DNA of 64,000 nt from Campylobacter showae CSUNSWCD (GCF_000313615.1 NZ_AMZQ01000013.1:1-64000), one strand, 5' to 3'. Counted from the stretch's first letter, positions 54,402 through 63,300 are shown. The notes: generated from the sequence alone by a model not told the origin. Numbers and translations: made by a program.

Positions 54402-55727
54402 ATGGCAAATTTAGACGAAATAAGAAAAAATATCATCCTAAAACCTGGCGTGCATTATTTTGATTTCGCGGCTTCGGGGCTTGCTTATGAGCTCGTAGAG
54501 CGCGAGATAGGCGAAATTTTAAAAACCTACGCCAACACCCACTCCGATAGTAGCTCTAGCGCGATCATCACGCAGCGTCGCTACGAGGGCGCGCGCGAGA
54601 GCCTAAAAAAGCTGCTGGGGCTTGACGAGCGGTTTTATCTCATCGCCTGCGGACAGGGCGCGACGGCTGCGATCAAGAAATTTCAGGAGCTGCTTGGCAT
54701 CTACTTGCCGCCTGCGACCAGAAGCGCGATCGGCGAGGCAAATTTACGCGCCGCACAGCTTCCGCTCGTGCTCGTTTCGCCCTACGAACACCACTCAAAC
54801 GAGCTTAGCTTTCGCGAGGGGCTTTGCGACTACCTGCGCGTGCCTCTTAGCGAATCTGGCGAGATCGATCTGCTCGCACTTGAGCGCATCCTAAAGCTAA
54901 ATGCGGGACGCCGCATCATCGGCTCGTTTAGCGCCGCCTCAAACGTCACGGGCATCATTAGCGACTATAAAAAGATCAGCGAGCTAATCAGAGCCGCAGG
55001 CGGTATCGTCGCCTTTGACTGCGCGGCGCTGAGCTCGCACGCAAATTTAGACTGCGACCATTTCGACGCGATTTTTCTCTCACCTCATAAGCTACTCGGC
55101 GGACCTGCAAGCTGTGGGCTTTTGGCGATCAAAAAAGAGTTGCTTAACAGCGACGTACCGACATTTGCCGCGGGCGGGACGGTCGCTTATGCTAACCGCG
55201 AAGGACACGTATTTTTGAAAAATCCCGAGCAGCTAGAGGAGGGCGGTACGCCGCCTATCATCGGCCTTATACGGGCAAATTTGGCCTACGCGCTGCGAAA
55301 CGAAGTCGGTTTTGAGAGGATAAAAAGCGCCGAAGACGAGCTAGCGCAGCTTTTTGAGAGCGAGCTAGCGGGCATAGATGAGGTCATAAACTACGCTCCA
55401 AAGGGCGCGCCGCGACTGCCGATAATCTCATTTAACGTGCGCGGCGTATCGGCGTATGATTTCGCCGCGAGCCTTAGCAACGACTTTGGTATCCAGACGC
55501 GCGCGGGCGTGATGTGCGCGGGGCCGTACGCTCACGATCTGCTGGGTATCAAGGAGGGGCGCATGCCAGAAAGTAAGCCCGGCTTCGTGCGCGTGAGCCT
55601 GCACTATACGCACACCGAGCAAGACGTGCGCTATTTAGTTGGCGCGATAAAATCCTGCATCAAAAAGCACCGCGAGCTCTGGGGCGAGGAGAAGGCGATG
55701 TATGAGATGTTTGGCGGGAAAATTTAA
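54402..55727 (+). CDS. Class V aminotransferase (cysteine desulfurase-like)
   Basis: 441-residue PLP enzyme of the class V (SufS/Csd-like) group. It begins HYFDFAASGLAYELVERE, has the substrate-loop YEHHSNELSFREG and the PLP-lysine motif FLSPHKLLGGPASCGLL near residue 230. Whether it acts as a cysteine desulfurase or selenocysteine lyase is not shown. The neighbouring selenoprotein makes the latter worth a check. It is monocistronic with AAAGAGTAAAA upstream. Confidence 0.8.
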   Translation: MANLDEIRKNIILKPGVHYFDFAASGLAYELVEREIGEILKTYANTHSDSSSSAIITQRRYEGARESLKKLLGLDERFYLIACGQGATAAIKKFQELLGIYLPPATRSAIGEANLRAAQLPLVLVSPYEHHSNELSFREGLCDYLRVPLSESGEIDLLALERILKLNAGRRIIGSFSAASNVTGIISDYKKISELIRAAGGIVAFDCAALSSHANLDCDHFDAIFLSPHKLLGGPASCGLLAIKKELLNSDVPTFAAGGTVAYANREGHVFLKNPEQLEEGGTPPIIGLIRANLAYALRNEVGFERIKSAEDELAQLFESELAGIDEVINYAPKGAPRLPIISFNVRGVSAYDFAASLSNDFGIQTRAGVMCAGPYAHDLLGIKEGRMPESKPGFVRVSLHYTHTEQDVRYLVGAIKSCIKKHRELWGEEKAMYEMFGGKI

Positions 55728-55803
55728 ATTTGAGCGGGTTAAATTTGACTCGCGAAAAGGTCAAATTTGAGTAAATCAAAAATACGCGGTCAAATTTGAA
55801 AAT

Positions 55804-55840
55804 TTACGCCGTAAAGATACGGGTCTGGGCGCTCAAATTT
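55804..55840. repeat. Dispersed intergenic hairpin repeat, copy 5
   Basis: TTACGCCGTAAAGATACGGG followed by TCTGGGCG and CTCAAATTTGA. This is the best-kept copy and defines the consensus. Confidence 0.55.
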
Positions 55841-55884
55841 GATTAAATTCAAAAAATAAAAAGAGTAAATTTAAGAAAGAAAAA

Positions 55885-55901
55885 GGGCGCAAAGCGCGCC
55901 C
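55885..55901 (-). terminator. Terminator of tupA
   Basis: On the minus strand GGGCGC-GCTTT-GCGCCC is followed by TTTTTCTTTCTTAAATT, a strong intrinsic terminator 47 bases past the tupA stop. Confidence 0.8.
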
Positions 55902-55947
55902 GAATTTACGCGAGTAGAGTCAAATTTGACCTAAACGCGCGTAAAAA

Positions 55948-56766
55948 TTAGTTTTTGCGCGTATTTGCGTCTGGTGTGAAAAGTGGCTTGTCAAGAAGTT
56001 TGAAGTCACCTATAAATTTCTGACCCTCTTCGCTTGTAGCCCATTTTATAAATTTCTCTGCATTTTCGATGTCAGTTTTAGGGCAGTGTTTTGGATTTAC
56101 TGCGATTAGAGAGTAGAAGTTTTTAAGATCGTTGTCGCCCTCGTTGATGATGACCATCTCAGGATGACCTTTTTGGTTTGCTTCATATTTAATGTAAGTA
56201 CCACGGTCAGTAAATGTAACGCCTTTTTGCTCAGCAGCAGCATTTATCGTAGCTAGCATGCCTTGACCTGTTTGCATATACCAGCCGTCTTTTTCAGGGA
56301 CTTCACCAGCGATCTTTTTCCAGATGCCTTTTTCTTTATTGTCTGTGCCTGATTTATCGCCACGTGAGAAGAATTTGATACCATCTTTTTTGATAAGTTC
56401 AAAGCTTTGTTTTATATCTTTGCCTTTAAATTTATCAGCAATTGATTTATCAGCGATAACGACGAAGTCATTGTACATTACGGCATTTCTTTTTAAGCCA
56501 AAACCTTTTTCTACAAATTCTTTCTCAACTTTTGGTGAGTGAACGAAAAGTATGTCCGCATCGCAGTTTTCGCCTAGTTTTAAAGCCGCTCCAGTGCCTA
56601 CGGCAGTCCATTTGATATCGACGCCGGTTTTTGCCTTATACGCAGGATAGATCGCGTCTAGTAGCCCCGTGTTATCGGTGCTAGTCGTAGTTGCCATGAT
56701 GAGTTCGCTATCGCCCGCAAACGCCAAAACGCTCGCGATTAGCGAGCCTAGTATTACTTTTTTCAT
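55948..56766 (-). CDS. tupA: Tungstate ABC transporter substrate-binding protein TupA
   Basis: Periplasmic tungstate-binding protein. The signal peptide (MKKVILGSLIASVLAFAGD) is followed by the family motif ATTTSTDNTGLLDAIYP, then VGTGAALKLGENCDADILFVH and later anion-site residues in FFSRGDKSGTDNKEKGIWKK. I place the start at 56766 (272 aa) because AAGGAGAAAC precedes it; a longer reading adds 13 residues. Tungsten is used by Campylobacter formate dehydrogenase, which fits the neighbours. The gene is divergent from tupB. Confidence 0.93.
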   Translation of the reverse strand: MKKVILGSLIASVLAFAGDSELIMATTTSTDNTGLLDAIYPAYKAKTGVDIKWTAVGTGAALKLGENCDADILFVHSPKVEKEFVEKGFGLKRNAVMYNDFVVIADKSIADKFKGKDIKQSFELIKKDGIKFFSRGDKSGTDNKEKGIWKKIAGEVPEKDGWYMQTGQGMLATINAAAEQKGVTFTDRGTYIKYEANQKGHPEMVIINEGDNDLKNFYSLIAVNPKHCPKTDIENAEKFIKWATSEEGQKFIGDFKLLDKPLFTPDANTRKN

Positions 56767-56787
56767 TGTTTCTCCTTTTTTAAAAAG

Positions 56788-56805
56788 TATGCTATTATAG
56801 CACAT
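56788..56805. promoter_or_regulatory. Palindromic site between tupA and tupB, operator candidate
   Basis: TATGC-TATTATA-GCACAT with inner symmetry TGCTAT-T-ATAGCA (56790-56802). The half-site and 7-base spacing match the sites at 52316, 58691 and 58742. On the minus strand the centre reads TATAAT and on the plus strand TATTAT, so it overlaps -10 elements in both directions, a good place for a repressor. Confidence 0.6.
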
Positions 56806-56842
56806 TAAATTAACACTTAAGAAATATGCAAGGAAAGAATAT

Positions 56843-57535
56843 TTGGACTTTCTACTAAACGGATTTTTGGAGGCCTTTAGGCTGCTTTTTAGCGGCGACG
56901 AGGAGACGTATTCGGCGATCAGGGCGACGCTTTACACTTCGAGCGTTTCGATATTTTTTGCGATTTTAGTCGGTTTTCCGCTAGGATTTACGCTGGGATT
57001 TTATGATTTTAAAGGACGCAGGGTTTTGCGTCTGCTCAGCGATACGGCGCTTGCGATGCCCACCGTTGCGATCGGGCTTATTTTGTATGCATTTATCACG
57101 CGAAACGGGCCGTTTGGCGAGTTTGGGCTGCTTTTTACGCTAAAGGCCGTGATGCTGGGACAGTTCGTGTTGGCGCTGCCTATCATCATCTCGCTAAGCG
57201 CTAGCGTCGTGGAAAATATGGACAAAAAGCACTATCTAACGATACTAAATTTACGCCTGAGCGCGCCTAGGCTAGTGGGCTGCGTGCTTTACGAGCTGAG
57301 GTATGCTCTGATGGTGGTCGTAGCGACGGCGTACGGGCGTATCGTGGCTGAGGTCGGTGTCGCGATGATGATCGGCGGAAATATCAAATATTTTACTCGC
57401 ACGATCACGACTGCAGTATCGCTAGAGACGAACAAGGGTGAGTTTGCGATGGGTATAGCGCTAGCTTTGGTGCTTATCTTTATCGCATTTGCGGTAAATT
57501 TGGCGATACACGCGCTAAAAAGGCTTAATCGATGA
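56843..57535 (+). CDS. tupB: Tungstate ABC transporter permease TupB
   Basis: 230-residue inner-membrane permease with about six helices. The ABC-permease EAA-like loop lies near ILNLRLSAPRLVGCVLYELR, before VATAYGRIVAEVGVAMMIGGN. The start is TTG with AAGGAAAG upstream. It overlaps a 33-codon ORF that leads into tupC. With TupA and TupC it imports tungstate. Confidence 0.9.
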   Translation: MDFLLNGFLEAFRLLFSGDEETYSAIRATLYTSSVSIFFAILVGFPLGFTLGFYDFKGRRVLRLLSDTALAMPTVAIGLILYAFITRNGPFGEFGLLFTLKAVMLGQFVLALPIIISLSASVVENMDKKHYLTILNLRLSAPRLVGCVLYELRYALMVVVATAYGRIVAEVGVAMMIGGNIKYFTRTITTAVSLETNKGEFAMGIALALVLIFIAFAVNLAIHALKRLNR

Positions 57536-57633
57536 AATTTGATAAATTTAAAAAATTTACGCTCGTAAAAAGCGGGCTGTGCGCGCCAAATTTGAGCCTT
57601 TTGTTTAAATTTAACAAGAAAGGCGCAAAGTGA
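57532..57633 (+). CDS. 33-aa ORF bridging tupB and tupC
   Basis: MKFDKFKKFTLVKSGLCAPN begins a small frame whose ATG overlaps the tupB stop (ATGA) and whose TGA overlaps the tupC GTG. It fills the 94-base gap between the two transport genes exactly, so it probably passes ribosomes from tupB to tupC. The product is basic and unknown. It could be non-functional and only a coupling device. Confidence 0.45.
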   Translation: MKFDKFKKFTLVKSGLCAPNLSLLFKFNKKGAK

Positions 57634-58583
57634 TAAACGTTAGAAATTTACGCCTAAACTACGGCGCGAGCGAGATTTTAAACATCCCGCACCTTGATAT
57701 CGATGTCACTAAAATCACCGCGTTAACTGGTAGCAACGGCAGTGGTAAAAGTACACTGATGCGTGTGATTTCGTTTTTACAAAAGCCCACTAGCGGCGAG
57801 GTGCGGCTGTGGGGAAGCAGCGCGCCTAGCTTAAATTTACTGCGCGACGTTAGCGTTTTGTTGCCCGAGCCCGCGCTTTTAAAACGCCCCGTGAGGGAAA
57901 ATTTTAAAGCCGTTTTAAAAAGCCGCGGAGTGCTAGGGGAATTTGACGAGCGAGCGAGCGAGGCGTTAAATTTGGTCGGGCTTGACGAGAGTTTTTTAAA
58001 CAAGCGCCACTTTGAGCTAAGCTCGGGGCAGACGCAGCGCGTTAGCTTTGCGCTAAATTTGGCGCTTAGATCGCGGCTATATCTACTCGACGAGCCGACA
58101 AATAGCGTGGACGCGGGCACGTCAAAGCTTTTCGGCAAGGCGGTGCTTTACATGTGGCAAAGATACGGCTGCGGCTTTGTGATCGCTAGTCACGACGATA
58201 AATGGCTAACCGCGATCGCCGAAGAAAACGTCTTTTTGCACAAGGGGCGCGTGTGCGAATTTGAATACAAAAATATATTCGACGCTCGGGACGGGGTTTT
58301 GAAATTTGACGAAAACGCTATCATAAATTTGCCGTCAAATTTGCGTAGCGCCACAAAGATCGCCGTAAATCCCGGCAAAATAACGCTAAGTAAAACGCCG
58401 ATTGATGGGTGCTTGAGCGGTATCTTGCACTCAGTTTCGCTCTATCTTGGCAAAGAGCTTTTGGTAAAAATCAAAATTGGCGACTTTTTGATTAAAACGC
58501 TGGCACCTAATTCGCAAAATTTTAATATCGGCGAAAATATTTATTTTAAATTTGACGAAGGAGCGTTTTTGGGGCTTGAATGA
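57630..58583 (+). CDS. tupC: Tungstate ABC transporter ATPase TupC
   Basis: 317-residue ATP-binding subunit. Walker A is GSNGSGKSTLMRVISF, the ABC signature is LSSGQTQRVSFAL, Walker B is LYLLDEPTNSVD, and the H-loop is VIASHDDKW. After residue 220 there is a longer C-terminal domain ending in a TOBE/OB-like fold (SLYLGKELLVKIKIGD), likely regulatory. The start is GTG, coupled to the upstream small ORF, with AAGAAAGG upstream. Confidence 0.92.
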   Translation: MINVRNLRLNYGASEILNIPHLDIDVTKITALTGSNGSGKSTLMRVISFLQKPTSGEVRLWGSSAPSLNLLRDVSVLLPEPALLKRPVRENFKAVLKSRGVLGEFDERASEALNLVGLDESFLNKRHFELSSGQTQRVSFALNLALRSRLYLLDEPTNSVDAGTSKLFGKAVLYMWQRYGCGFVIASHDDKWLTAIAEENVFLHKGRVCEFEYKNIFDARDGVLKFDENAIINLPSNLRSATKIAVNPGKITLSKTPIDGCLSGILHSVSLYLGKELLVKIKIGDFLIKTLAPNSQNFNIGENIYFKFDEGAFLGLE

Positions 58584-58690
58584 GCCTCAAATTTTGCAAA
58601 TTTCGCTCCTAATTTTAAATTTAGGCTTGTTTAATGCCCGTTAAAATAGCCGAGTTAAAAGTAAATATCAAAATGAAGCGTAAATGCCAT

Positions 58691-58711
58691 ATATATGCGT
58701 AAATTTCATAT
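58691..58711. promoter_or_regulatory. Palindromic site 1 upstream of the fdh operon
   Basis: ATATATGC, spacer GTAAATT, TCATAT. It matches the motif with one mismatch in the right half-site (TCATAT for GCATAT). Confidence 0.5.
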
Positions 58712-58741
58712 TTCTTTTATCCCCTAAAATTCGCTACAAGT

Positions 58742-58762
58742 AATATGCAATTAAGGCATATT
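58742..58762. promoter_or_regulatory. Palindromic site 2 upstream of the fdh operon
   Basis: AATATGC-AATTAAG-GCATATT, a perfect 7-base inverted repeat with a 7-base spacer, 122 bp before the chaperone start. Confidence 0.6.
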
Positions 58763-58883
58763 TAAGCGTATATTAATTTTTTTAATTTATTTTTTTTTAA
58801 GTATAAGAAATAAGCCAAAAAGTAGTATAGTTTCACAATCGAGAAAAATCTCAAAAAATAGACAAAAATGATAAAGGAAGGCG

Positions 58884-59609
58884 ATGACTAGCAAGGGCGA
58901 ATTTGCGGCGGGACGCGGGCTTTACTACTCGCTATTTTCGCGTTTTTTCGTTTTTAGTCTAAGTGGCGATAGATTTACCGGCCTAAGCGCGATGCTAGGA
59001 CTTGCCGCAGCTCATGCTCTAAACGAAGAATCAGCCGCTGCGATAATGCATATACAGGCAAAATTCGACGAGAAAAATCCGCAAAATTTAGCGGATGAAT
59101 TCGATGAAATTTTCCACGCTCCGCCAAGCCCGCTTAGAAACTCGCTGTCCTACTACGACGAGGGCTACGAGGTCGGGCATGCCTGCGCGAAAGTGCGTAA
59201 AATCTTAGCCCGCACCGACCTTAGGCGAGATGAGGCTAAATTTAAAGAAAGTGAAGACAACGTAGGCTTCGTGTTTGCGCTAATGAGCGAATTTATAGCG
59301 CGCGAGGGCGAGCTGGAGCTATACGGCGAGCTTGAGGAACAGCTTTTTAAAGAGATCATAAACCCAAACATCGATGAGTTTATAGAGAGTCTTTTTAATC
59401 ACGAAAGTAGCGAAATTTACAAGGACGTCGCGGTGCTACTGCAAGGATTTATCGAGTTTGAGCGCGTAGTTTTGAGCGCGCCGCGTCCTATAAATCACGG
59501 CGAAAACAAAAAGACTTTGGACGGAGTTTCAAGATCCGAAGCCATAAGAAGACAAAAAAACCGAGTGAGAAAGATAAAAGCTATGGAGGAAGAAAATGCA
59601 AAAAAATAG
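58884..59609 (+). CDS. TorD-like molecular chaperone
   Basis: 241-residue cytosolic all-helical protein of the TorD/DmsD type, which binds Tat signal peptides and helps insert the molybdenum or tungsten cofactor. Characteristic features are the N-terminal GLYYSLFSRFF, LRNSLSYYDEGYEVGHACA in the middle and FVFALMSEFIAREGE. The C-terminal tail is basic (RRQKNRVRKIK). It overlaps the small Tat protein by 14 bases. It probably serves FdhA. Confidence 0.85.
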   Translation: MTSKGEFAAGRGLYYSLFSRFFVFSLSGDRFTGLSAMLGLAAAHALNEESAAAIMHIQAKFDEKNPQNLADEFDEIFHAPPSPLRNSLSYYDEGYEVGHACAKVRKILARTDLRRDEAKFKESEDNVGFVFALMSEFIAREGELELYGELEEQLFKEIINPNIDEFIESLFNHESSEIYKDVAVLLQGFIEFERVVLSAPRPINHGENKKTLDGVSRSEAIRRQKNRVRKIKAMEEENAKK

Positions 59610-59772
59610 GCGAGAATTTTTAAAAAAGGCGGGGCTAGTCGGCGCGGTAGCGGCTACGGCCGGAGTAGCGACGGCAGCGGCGTCAAACCTAAAATACGGT
59701 AAAAGCAAAAAGACCGAGGTGCTATACAAAAGAAGCAAAAACTGGGATCTATACTACGAACAAGCGAAATAA
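59596..59772 (+). CDS. Small Tat-signal protein of the fdh operon, 58 aa
   Basis: Twin-arginine leader NRREFLKKAGLVGAVAATAG at the start, followed by a short mature part (about 25 residues, KKTEVLYKRSKNWDLYYEQA). The ATG is at 59596 inside the chaperone gene, with GGAGGAAGAAA upstream. A similar small Tat protein precedes formate dehydrogenase genes in other campylobacters. Role unknown; it may be a membrane or assembly accessory. Confidence 0.8.
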   Translation: MQKNRREFLKKAGLVGAVAATAGVATAAASNLKYGKSKKTEVLYKRSKNWDLYYEQAK

Positions 59773-59795
59773 ATAAAATTTAAGAAAGGATGAAT

Positions 59796-62630
59796 ATGTC
59801 TGAGGCAAATTTGCGTCTTATACCCAACTCAAACGCAGTCGGGCGAAGATCGTTTTTAAAAATGGCCGCGCTAGCGGGCGTTGCGGGCAGCATGAGCGGA
59901 CTGGCTGCTAGCGGCGTAACTAGAAGCGCGACCAAAGAAGAGATGGCAAATCCGTTTCCAAACTCTAAAATCGTAAAAACCGTTTGCTCGGTTTGCTCTG
60001 TTGGATGCGGAGTGCTAGCCGAGGTAGAAAACGGCGTTTGGGTACGCCAAGAGGTGGCCCAAGATCACCCGGTAAGCGCTGGCGGTCACTGCTGTAAGGG
60101 CAGCGACGTCATCGATATGGTGCGCTCTCACTGCCGTGTAAAATATCCGATGAAAAAAGTCGGCGGCAAATGGAAACGCATCAGCTACAAAGACGCGCTT
60201 GACGAGATCGGCGCAAAACTAAAAGCTTACCGTGAGAAAAACCCGGAGCAAGTTATGTTTCTGGGTTCAGCAAAAGATAGCAACGAGCAGAGCTACTACA
60301 TCAGTAAATTCTCTGCGATGTTTGGGACAAACAACCTAGATCACCAAGCTAGAATTTGACATAGCGCAACAGTCGCCGGTGTGGCGAATACGTGGGGTTA
60401 TGGAGCTATGACTAATCACCTTGGAGATATCCAAAACGCGAAGTCTATCTTTATAATCGGCGCAAATCCGGCTGTAAACCACCCGGTAGGATTCAGACAT
60501 TTTCTAAAAGCGAAAGAAAATAACGGCGCGAAGCTGATCGTGGTCGATCCAAGATACACGAGAACTGCGGCTAAGGCTGATTATTTCGCTCAAATTCGCC
60601 CAGGTACGGACATACCTTTCATGTACGGTATGATGAATCTCATCTTTGAAAACGGCTGGGAAGATAAGAAATTTATAGAAGACCGCACGTACGGTATCGA
60701 TGAGATCCGCAAAGAGGCTGCAAAATGGACGCCTGAAGTGGTAGAAGACGTAACTGGAGTACCGGCTGCGACGCTAAAAGAGATAACTGAAGTTTTTGCT
60801 AAAAACCGCCCAGGATCAGTTGTTTGGGCGATGGGTCTAACTCAGCACACCATAGGCAGCTCAAACACTCGTATCGCTCCGATCCTTCAACTAATACTAG
60901 GAAATATGGGTGTATCAGGTGGCGGCTGCAACATCCTTCGCGGTCACGACAACGTCCAAGGCGCTAGCGATATGGCAAATGCGCCCGATAGCTTGCCTGG
61001 TTACTACGCTAAAAACGAAGCCACGTGGAAATACTTCGCTAAAATGTGGAAAGTAGACTACGAGTGGCTACAAGGAAATTTCGTAAAACCTGAATGGATG
61101 TTTAAGCCGGGATTTACCCTAGCTCGCTGGTGGGCGGGCGTACTCGACGGCAAAAACGGCAATGACCCGGTTGAAAACGCAGGCGATAGCCTAAAAGCCC
61201 TAATCGTCATCGGTAACGGCATCACCTCGACCGCGCAACAAGTAAAAGTGCAAGAGGGTCTTGACGGGCTTGAGCTTTTGGTATTGCTTGATCCTTTTGT
61301 AAACGACGCTGGCGTTATAACAAATAAAAAAGACGACGTATATCTACTACCTGCGGCGACTCAGTTTGAGGGTAGTGGCACGGTCGTAGCCACAAACCGC
61401 AGCGGCCAGTGGAGAAGCCAGGTCGTAGAGCCTTTGTTTGAGAGTATGCCCGATCACGAAATTTTATTTGAGCTTGCAAAGAGAATAGGCTTTTACGACG
61501 AGCTAACTCGCACGATCAGAGACGCTAAAGGCAAGATCGAGTGGCCTGAAGCAGCTACTCGTGAGATCGCTAGCATAGTAAAAAGTATCGGTTTAACGGG
61601 CTGGACGCCGGAGCGCCTAAAACGCCATCAGGCTAACTGGGATAAATTTGACGAAAAAACGCTAATGGGCAAAGAGGGCACCGAGGTAGCGGGCGAATAC
61701 TACGGCTTGCCGTGGCCTTGCTGGACGGAAAAGCACCCTGGTAGTCCAAATTTATACGATATAAATAAACCGGTAATGCAAGGCGGTATGGGCTTTAGAA
61801 ACCGCTTCGGCCTAGAGCATAACGGCATAAATCAGCTAGCTGGCGATGGTAGCGCGCCTGTAGGCGGCGCTCAAAGCGGCGGATATCCGGAGATCAAAAA
61901 AGATAACATCGAAAAGATACTGGGCATCACGCTAACAGATGAAGAGCGCGAGAAAATGGGAGCGACGTGGGCAACCGACGCTAGCAACATAATCGCCGAA
62001 AAATGCATGGAAAAGGGCATCGTTCCGTACGGCAACGCAAGAGCTAGAGCGGTAGTTTGGACATTCGTCGATCAGATACCGCAGCACAGAGAGCCTATCC
62101 ACTCGCAGCGCCAAGATCTTGCGCAGAAGTATCCGAGCTTTGAGGATAAGCCAAACCACTACCGCGTATTTACGAAGTATAAGAGCTTGCAGCTAAGTAA
62201 GGACTTCTCAAAAGAATTCCCGATAAATCTAGTCACGGCTCGTCTCGTAAACTTTAGCGGCGCGGGTATGGAGACGCGCGCTAGTATGTATCTATCGCGT
62301 ATCACGCCTGAGATGTTTGCCGATATCCACCCTGAGCTTGCGGCTAAACACGGCATTAAACACTGGGATTTCGTATGGATTCATTCGCCGGAAGGCACGA
62401 AAATCAAAGTACGCGCCAGAATCGTACCGTCTGTCAAGCCTGATATGATTTTCTTGCCGTTTCACTTCGCCGGATACATGCAGGGCGTCGATATGACGGG
62501 TAATTTCCCTGAGGGCACGAGGCCTTATGCGGTAGGCGAGAATGCAAATACCGTCACCAACTACGGCTACGATATAGTCACTCAAATCCCAGAAACAAAA
62601 GGCGGTCTATGCCGCATAGAAAAGGCGTAA
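59796..62630 (+). CDS. fdhA: Formate dehydrogenase catalytic subunit FdhA (selenoprotein, UGA read as Sec)
   Basis: Periplasmic molybdo/tungstopterin formate dehydrogenase. It is read as one 944-residue frame with an in-frame TGA at 60357-60359 (residue 188), in LDHQARI-U-HSATVAG, the Sec site of bacterial formate dehydrogenases. The twin-arginine leader is GRRSFLKMAALAG and the 4Fe-4S cluster is in TVCSVCSVGCGVL with GGHCCKGSD. The C-terminal MGD-binding domain is present. A start at 59790 is possible, but AAAGGA sits better for 59796. A SECIS-like hairpin follows the TGA. Export partner is FdhB. No fdhC cytochrome gene follows in this window. Confidence 0.94.
60360..60390 (+). other. SECIS-like hairpin after the Sec codon
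   Basis: Eighteen bases after the TGA, GCC-GGTGT-GGC (within CGCC-GGTGT-GGCG) forms a stem with a GGU at the loop start, the feature SelB recognises in the E. coli fdhF element, at the same distance from UGA. Confidence 0.7.
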
Positions 62631-62631
62631 A

Positions 62632-63273
62632 ATGAGCGAATTTAACGATAACAATAGACTTAAATTTTACTGCGACGACGACAGGTGCATCGACTGTAAC
62701 GGTTGCGCGGTGGCTTGCGACGAGGCTCACGAGCTGCCTCTTGGTATCCGCCGCCGCCGCGTCATCACGCTAAACGAGGGTGTGCCCGGCGAGGAAATAT
62801 CGACCTCGATAGCTTGCATGCACTGCGAGGACGCTCCGTGCTCGCTGGTTTGCCCGGTCGATTGCTTTTATATCAGAGCCGACGGCGTAGTGCTACACGA
62901 CAAAGATATCTGCATCGGCTGCGGATACTGCCTATACGCGTGTCCGTTCGGCGCGCCTCAGTTTCCGCGCGAGGGAGTGTTTGGCGCCAAAGGTTCGATG
63001 GATAAGTGCACGATGTGCGCAGGCGGTCCGCTACCGACAAATAGCGAAGCCGAGCGCGAAGAGTACGGCCAGGATAGAATTTCCGAAGGCAAAGTGCCGG
63101 TTTGTGCCGCAATGTGCTCGACAAAGGCGCTGCTAGTAGGAGAATCCGCAATGATAGAAAAAATCTACGGCGATAGGGTCAAGGCTCGCGGCTACGGATT
63201 TAAAGACCTAAAACAAACTCCGACCTGGAAGCTTGCTTATTATGCGGGCGACAGGCTAAAATACAGTTTCTAA
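62632..63273 (+). CDS. fdhB: Formate dehydrogenase iron-sulfur subunit FdhB
   Basis: 213-residue ferredoxin-type electron-transfer subunit. Four Cys-rich cluster motifs are visible: CDDDRCIDCNGCAVACDE, CMHCEDAPCSLVCPVDC, CIGCGYCLYACPFG and CTMCAGG with the paired CAAMCSTKAL. There is no membrane anchor at the C-terminus (GDRLKYSF). It lies two bases after fdhA. It passes electrons from FdhA to a membrane cytochrome, which is not found here. Confidence 0.95.
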   Translation: MSEFNDNNRLKFYCDDDRCIDCNGCAVACDEAHELPLGIRRRRVITLNEGVPGEEISTSIACMHCEDAPCSLVCPVDCFYIRADGVVLHDKDICIGCGYCLYACPFGAPQFPREGVFGAKGSMDKCTMCAGGPLPTNSEAEREEYGQDRISEGKVPVCAAMCSTKALLVGESAMIEKIYGDRVKARGYGFKDLKQTPTWKLAYYAGDRLKYSF

Positions 63274-63278
63274 ATTTT

Positions 63279-63300
63279 CGCTCCGCACTTTAGCGGGGCG
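63279..63300 (+). terminator. Terminator after fdhB
   Basis: CGCTCCGC-ACTTTA-GCGGGGCG forms an 8-bp stem with one T-G pair. The downstream T content is modest (ATTAATCT), so this is probable rather than certain. The intergenic DNA after it (63301-63515) is dense in AAATTT and holds no gene. Confidence 0.5.

Larger units (their letters stand above)
58584..58883. promoter_or_regulatory. Regulatory region of the formate dehydrogenase operon
   Basis: 300 bp without a gene, AT-rich near the middle (T8 tract at 58788). It carries two of the TATGC-N7-GCATA type palindromes (58691 and 58742). ATAAAGGAAGGCG precedes the chaperone gene. Confidence 0.6.

Noticed and set aside
42-55840. CRISPR array made by the short hairpin repeat
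   Set aside because: Copies are thousands of bases apart, imperfect and without regular spacers, and there are no cas genes.
58788-58800. T8 run as a phase-variation tract for the fdh operon
   Set aside because: Short A/T runs are common in this AT-rich spacer and do not act as slippage switches in Campylobacter as G/C runs do.
59790-60359. Stand-alone truncated molybdoprotein ending at TGA 60357
   Set aside because: The frame continues in register after the TGA with formate dehydrogenase sequence, and the context is that of a selenocysteine codon, so it is one gene.
62292-62585. Minus-strand frames inside fdhA
   Set aside because: They are reading-frame shadows of fdhA with no start signal.
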